DNA from: Candidatus Sediminicultor secundus
GTDB taxonomy: Bacteria > Atribacterota > JS1 > SB-45 > 34-128
Direction of reading: 5' to 3'
DNA: 5,995 bases
NCBI GenBank assembly: GCA_002849045.2
Contig: NCRO01000438.1
Coordinates: 1 to 5,995, forward strand
Made by a program: the position numbers and the translations under genes. Each line of letters starts with the position of its first letter. Position 1 is the stretch's first letter. The notes below the pieces were generated by a model. That model did not search any database. It was not told the DNA's origin and saw only the letters and a program-made list of their open reading frames with translations. This document shows, in pieces, positions 4,709-5,995 of the stretch.

Positions 4709-5995
4709 TTATTTTTCAAGTTTATCTAATTTTTTCTCAATTTCTCTAAGATATTTTTTTGCACCAATATTTTCTAATATTTTTTTAGATTTTAATAATT
4801 TCTTTTCAGCTAAATCTTTATTTTTCTTTATAAATAACATATCTCCCCATTCATAATAGGTTTCACCTTCATTAAGTCTATCTCCTTGCTGAGAGTAAAT
4901 CTTAATAGACCTTTTAAAAAATTTATTACTGCTTTCCCAATCTTTTAGTTTTTTAGACAATATTCCTTTTAGTTTAAATACATCTGCTAATCCTAACTTA
5001 TCTTCTAATTTATTAAATATCTTTTCTGCTTGAATAATATAATATTTTGCTTTACTAAAATTATCTTTTTTAAGATATTCTTCACCCAAATGAATTAAAT
5101 TTATACCCTTATTATAAATATCACCAATTTTCTCTGATAATATAACGCTTTCTTTAAAATGATAAATCGCTATCTTTGATTTATTCAAGTAAGAATAAGC
5201 AAATCCAATGTTCCCCATAGTATTAGATATTTGAATTATATTGTTTAGTTTTTTATAAATAGATAGACTTTTTTTATAGTACTTTACTGCATTTTCCCAT
5301 TCACCAACTATATCATAATATATTCCCATATTATTCAGAACCATTGCATATAGAACTTCAGCCTCTATTTCTTCACAAATTTTTAAACTATTTTTCAGAT
5401 ATTTATATCCTCTTTCAGTATTACCTTTAAAAAGATATGCTAACCCAATACTTTTGATTATTCGTGCTTTTCTTTTTAAATTATTTAATTCTTCACTAAT
5501 CAATAAACTATTCTTAAAATATTCAATTGCCTTATCCCATCTACCTATATCTCCATATAGATTCCCCATACTCATTAGTATTAAAGATTCATTATCTTTG
5601 TCTTTAGTTTTTCTGCAATACTTTAATGCTTTATTTAAATTTATTTCCGCTTCTTTTCTTTTTCCTAATGTTGCCTGAGAAAAAGCTAATTTATTATATA
5701 TTTCTGAAAGTTGAGTCAGTTGTTCCTTTTCAAGTTCCGTTAATTCTAAAATCTTAATACAATCCCGAAAATAATTCACCGCATTTGAAAAAGCATATAT
5801 GAATTGGGCTTTATCTCCAGATTTGTTTAAATAAAAAACAGCTTTTTCTGAGTCATTACTATTTTTAAAATGATAGGCCAATTCTTCAACTTTTGCATCT
5901 ATTTTAGATGAATAAATTTTCTCCATAGCCGACCCTATTTGATTGTGCAGGCTTCTTCTGGTTTTAAAAAGAAGGCTATTATAAGCTATTTCTTG
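4709..5995 (-). CDS. Large TPR regulatory protein, C-terminal part
   Basis: Partial gene: the frame stays open to the window edge, so the true start lies beyond 5995 and the Met at 5926 is internal. The visible 428 codons begin QEIAYNSLLF, then TRRSLHNQIGSAMEKIY and VEELAYHF. This block typically follows the AAA_16-type ATPase in big regulators such as class III cyclase- or kinase-linked TPR proteins. After it come about eight to nine TPR units with roughly 40-residue spacing, each showing the A..Y..G......A..YF..SL pattern (for example MGNLYGDIGRWDKAIEYF and MGIYYDIVGEWENAVKYY), and a lysine-rich end (LDKLEK). TPRs mediate protein contacts; the effector domain is out of view. There is no signal peptide in the visible part. 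No convincing terminator follows. Family architecture upstream is inferred. Confidence 0.88.
   Translation of the reverse strand, partial: QEIAYNSLLFKTRRSLHNQIGSAMEKIYSSKIDAKVEELAYHFKNSNDSEKAVFYLNKSGDKAQFIYAFSNAVNYFRDCIKILELTELEKEQLTQLSEIYNKLAFSQATLGKRKEAEINLNKALKYCRKTKDKDNESLILMSMGNLYGDIGRWDKAIEYFKNSLLISEELNNLKRKARIIKSIGLAYLFKGNTERGYKYLKNSLKICEEIEAEVLYAMVLNNMGIYYDIVGEWENAVKYYKKSLSIYKKLNNIIQISNTMGNIGFAYSYLNKSKIAIYHFKESVILSEKIGDIYNKGINLIHLGEEYLKKDNFSKAKYYIIQAEKIFNKLEDKLGLADVFKLKGILSKKLKDWESSNKFFKRSIKIYSQQGDRLNEGETYYEWGDMLFIKKNKDLAEKKLLKSKKILENIGAKKYLREIEKKLDKLEK

Noticed and set aside
4632..4856. Plus-strand open frame opposite the TPR 3' end (and 5454-5678 further right)
   Set aside because: Antisense to the TPR gene; phenylalanine- and isoleucine-rich composition reflects the lysine-rich gene on the other strand.

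Overview
The window looks like a chromosomal piece of an AT-rich, uncultured bacterium. It carries bacterial housekeeping genes (glyA, efp, rimO), strong AGGAGG-type ribosome binding sites, an EF-P closely resembling the Bacillus type, a c-di-GMP riboswitch, and many short intergenic palindromes of the GTAGGGGC...GCCCCTAC kind. A candidate-phylum anaerobe (for example Atribacterota-like) or a deep Firmicutes-like lineage would fit. That placement is inference; no marker here settles it.

Left part (1-1620, + strand): an intact serine hydroxymethyltransferase gene, a short intergenic spacer holding an 82-bp two-palindrome repeat, then the first 73 codons of elongation factor P. EF-P stops abruptly at residue 73 of about 185. 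Directly across that point, on the other strand, lies the first 35 codons of a shikimate-kinase-like gene (aroK) that is cut at the same place. The two gene stumps meet tail to tail at a 10-bp stretch that fits the expected continuation of both genes. This is a deletion, rearrangement or assembly-chimera junction.

Middle part (1604-3411, - strand): a probable operon transcribed right to left, in the order DUF1232 (YkvA-like) membrane protein, rimO (ribosomal protein S12 methylthiotransferase), then the aroK stump, whose start overlaps the rimO stop (ATGA).

Repeat-rich gap (3412-4023): about 600 bp without a credible gene. It holds a heptamer tandem repeat, a CATTGCGAG-type interspersed repeat, a run of five GGG(G)/CCC(C) palindromes with different but internally matched cores, and a strong intrinsic terminator for the gene to its right. 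The last two palindromes form a second, inverted copy of the composite repeat found between glyA and efp.

Right part (4024-5995, - strand): a self-contained signalling cassette. A sigma-70-like promoter (about 4573-4601) leads into a 5' leader with a cyclic di-GMP-I (GEMM-I) riboswitch (4441-4524), whose 3' end abuts the Shine-Dalgarno sequence of a small secreted ZU5-like protein. The gene ends in the intrinsic terminator. The predicted 5' end of this mRNA is complementary to its 3' UTR. Further right is the C-terminal part of a large TPR protein that continues past the window edge. The visible start resembles the region following the AAA_16 ATPase in large cyclase or kinase-type regulators.

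The clearest biological story is c-di-GMP control of an exported protein. The clearest anomaly is the efp/aroK junction.
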